Part shown: one piece after another, positions 5,529 through 5,636 of the stretch | Position numbering within the stretch: the stretch's first letter is position 1 | Layout: every line of letters begins with the position of its first letter | DNA from: Clostridia bacterium | GTDB lineage: Bacteria > Bacillota > Clostridia > Christensenellales > CALWSW01 | DNA length: 5,636 bases | Assembly: GCA_019421925.1 (NCBI GenBank) | Contig: JAHZEH010000145.1 | Location: 1 to 5,636, forward strand | Reading direction: 5' to 3' | Notes under the pieces: generated by a model | What the model was told of the DNA's origin: nothing | The model's input: the letters and a program-made list of their open reading frames with translations, nothing else | Database searches by the model: none | Position numbers and translations under genes: made by a program

Positions 5529-5636
5529 ATGCCTGATGTCCCGAGCTTTGCCAGCGAGCGCACGCGTATCTATACTCAAAAACTACGCGCCATACAAAAA
5601 GCACTCCCCGCGTTCTGCGGCGAGTTTTTTCGGGGT
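5529..5636 (+). CDS. Probable tyrosine recombinase/integrase, N-terminal 36 codons only (runs off the window)
   Basis: The frame is open from ATG 5529 to the window edge, preceded by GGAG at 5518-5521 with a 7-nt gap. The visible protein begins MPDVPSFASERTRIYTQKL and continues with a KALPAFCGEFFRG segment. From family memory, a short helix followed by a 'LPxFCxxFF' segment leading into a core-binding (SAM-like) domain is typical of Clostridia tyrosine-type recombinases with an XerS-like layout. The catalytic Arg-His-Arg-Tyr residues would lie beyond the window, so activity cannot be judged. The gene sits about 150 bp after the broken rnhA and just downstream of a promoter embedded in a perfect inverted repeat, a setting that suits a mobile-element integrase. 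It could also be a different DNA-binding protein, since only the N-terminus is seen. Confidence 0.6.
   Translation, partial: MPDVPSFASERTRIYTQKLRAIQKALPAFCGEFFRG
5603..5630 (+). terminator. Terminator-like hairpin inside the recombinase reading frame
   Basis: ACTCCCCGC (5603-5611) pairs with GCGGCGAGT (5617-5625) with one C-C mismatch around the loop GTTCT, followed by a T6 tract (5625-5630) and preceded by A5 (5596-5600). This is the shape of an intrinsic terminator. It falls about 25 codons into the predicted recombinase gene, so it would attenuate that gene's mRNA, or be a chance fold of coding sequence. Confidence 0.45.

Overview
The window looks like a GC-rich Firmicute of the Oscillospiraceae type (Flavonifractor/Oscillibacter-like). 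This is an inference from the high-GC coding sequence, strong AGGAGG-type ribosome binding sites, consensus sigma-A promoters and the gene families present. No rRNA or other taxonomic marker was available to confirm it.

Region 1 (1-3841, + strand) is a tightly packed operon of four genes whose start lies upstream of the window. The first is the C-terminal three quarters of a class V aminotransferase/cysteine desulfurase of the kind found with selenium-dependent molybdenum hydroxylase genes. Then come a 102-residue protein I do not recognise, a cysteine-rich radical SAM protein resembling the TrsS/MJ0619 group, and a PaaK-like AMP-forming acyl-CoA ligase resembling the DVU_1553 family. Successive genes overlap by 8, 8 and 4 bp, so they are probably translationally coupled and act in one pathway. 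A sulfur (or selenium) donor, an adenylating enzyme and a multi-cluster radical SAM enzyme together suggest modification of a small molecule or carrier. The substrate cannot be read from the sequence.

Region 2 (3842-4097) is a compact intergenic control region. It holds a GC-rich hairpin after the operon and a minus-strand tRNA-Trp(CCA) gene with encoded CCA and its own rho-independent terminator. It also holds an almost perfectly symmetric divergent promoter in which the tRNA and proC -10 boxes overlap on the 8-bp palindrome ATTATAAT.

Region 3 (4098-5377, + strand) holds proC (pyrroline-5-carboxylate reductase, intact, 268 aa) and, 24 bp later, rnhA (ribonuclease HI). As given, rnhA carries a one-base frameshift that removes two active-site residues.

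Region 4 (5378-5636) looks like the edge of a mobile or accessory element. It contains a perfect 18-bp inverted repeat, a diverged third copy of the same 18-mer, a promoter whose -35 box sits in the loop of the repeat, and the first 36 codons of a probable tyrosine recombinase. A terminator-like hairpin with a T6 tract lies inside that recombinase reading frame.
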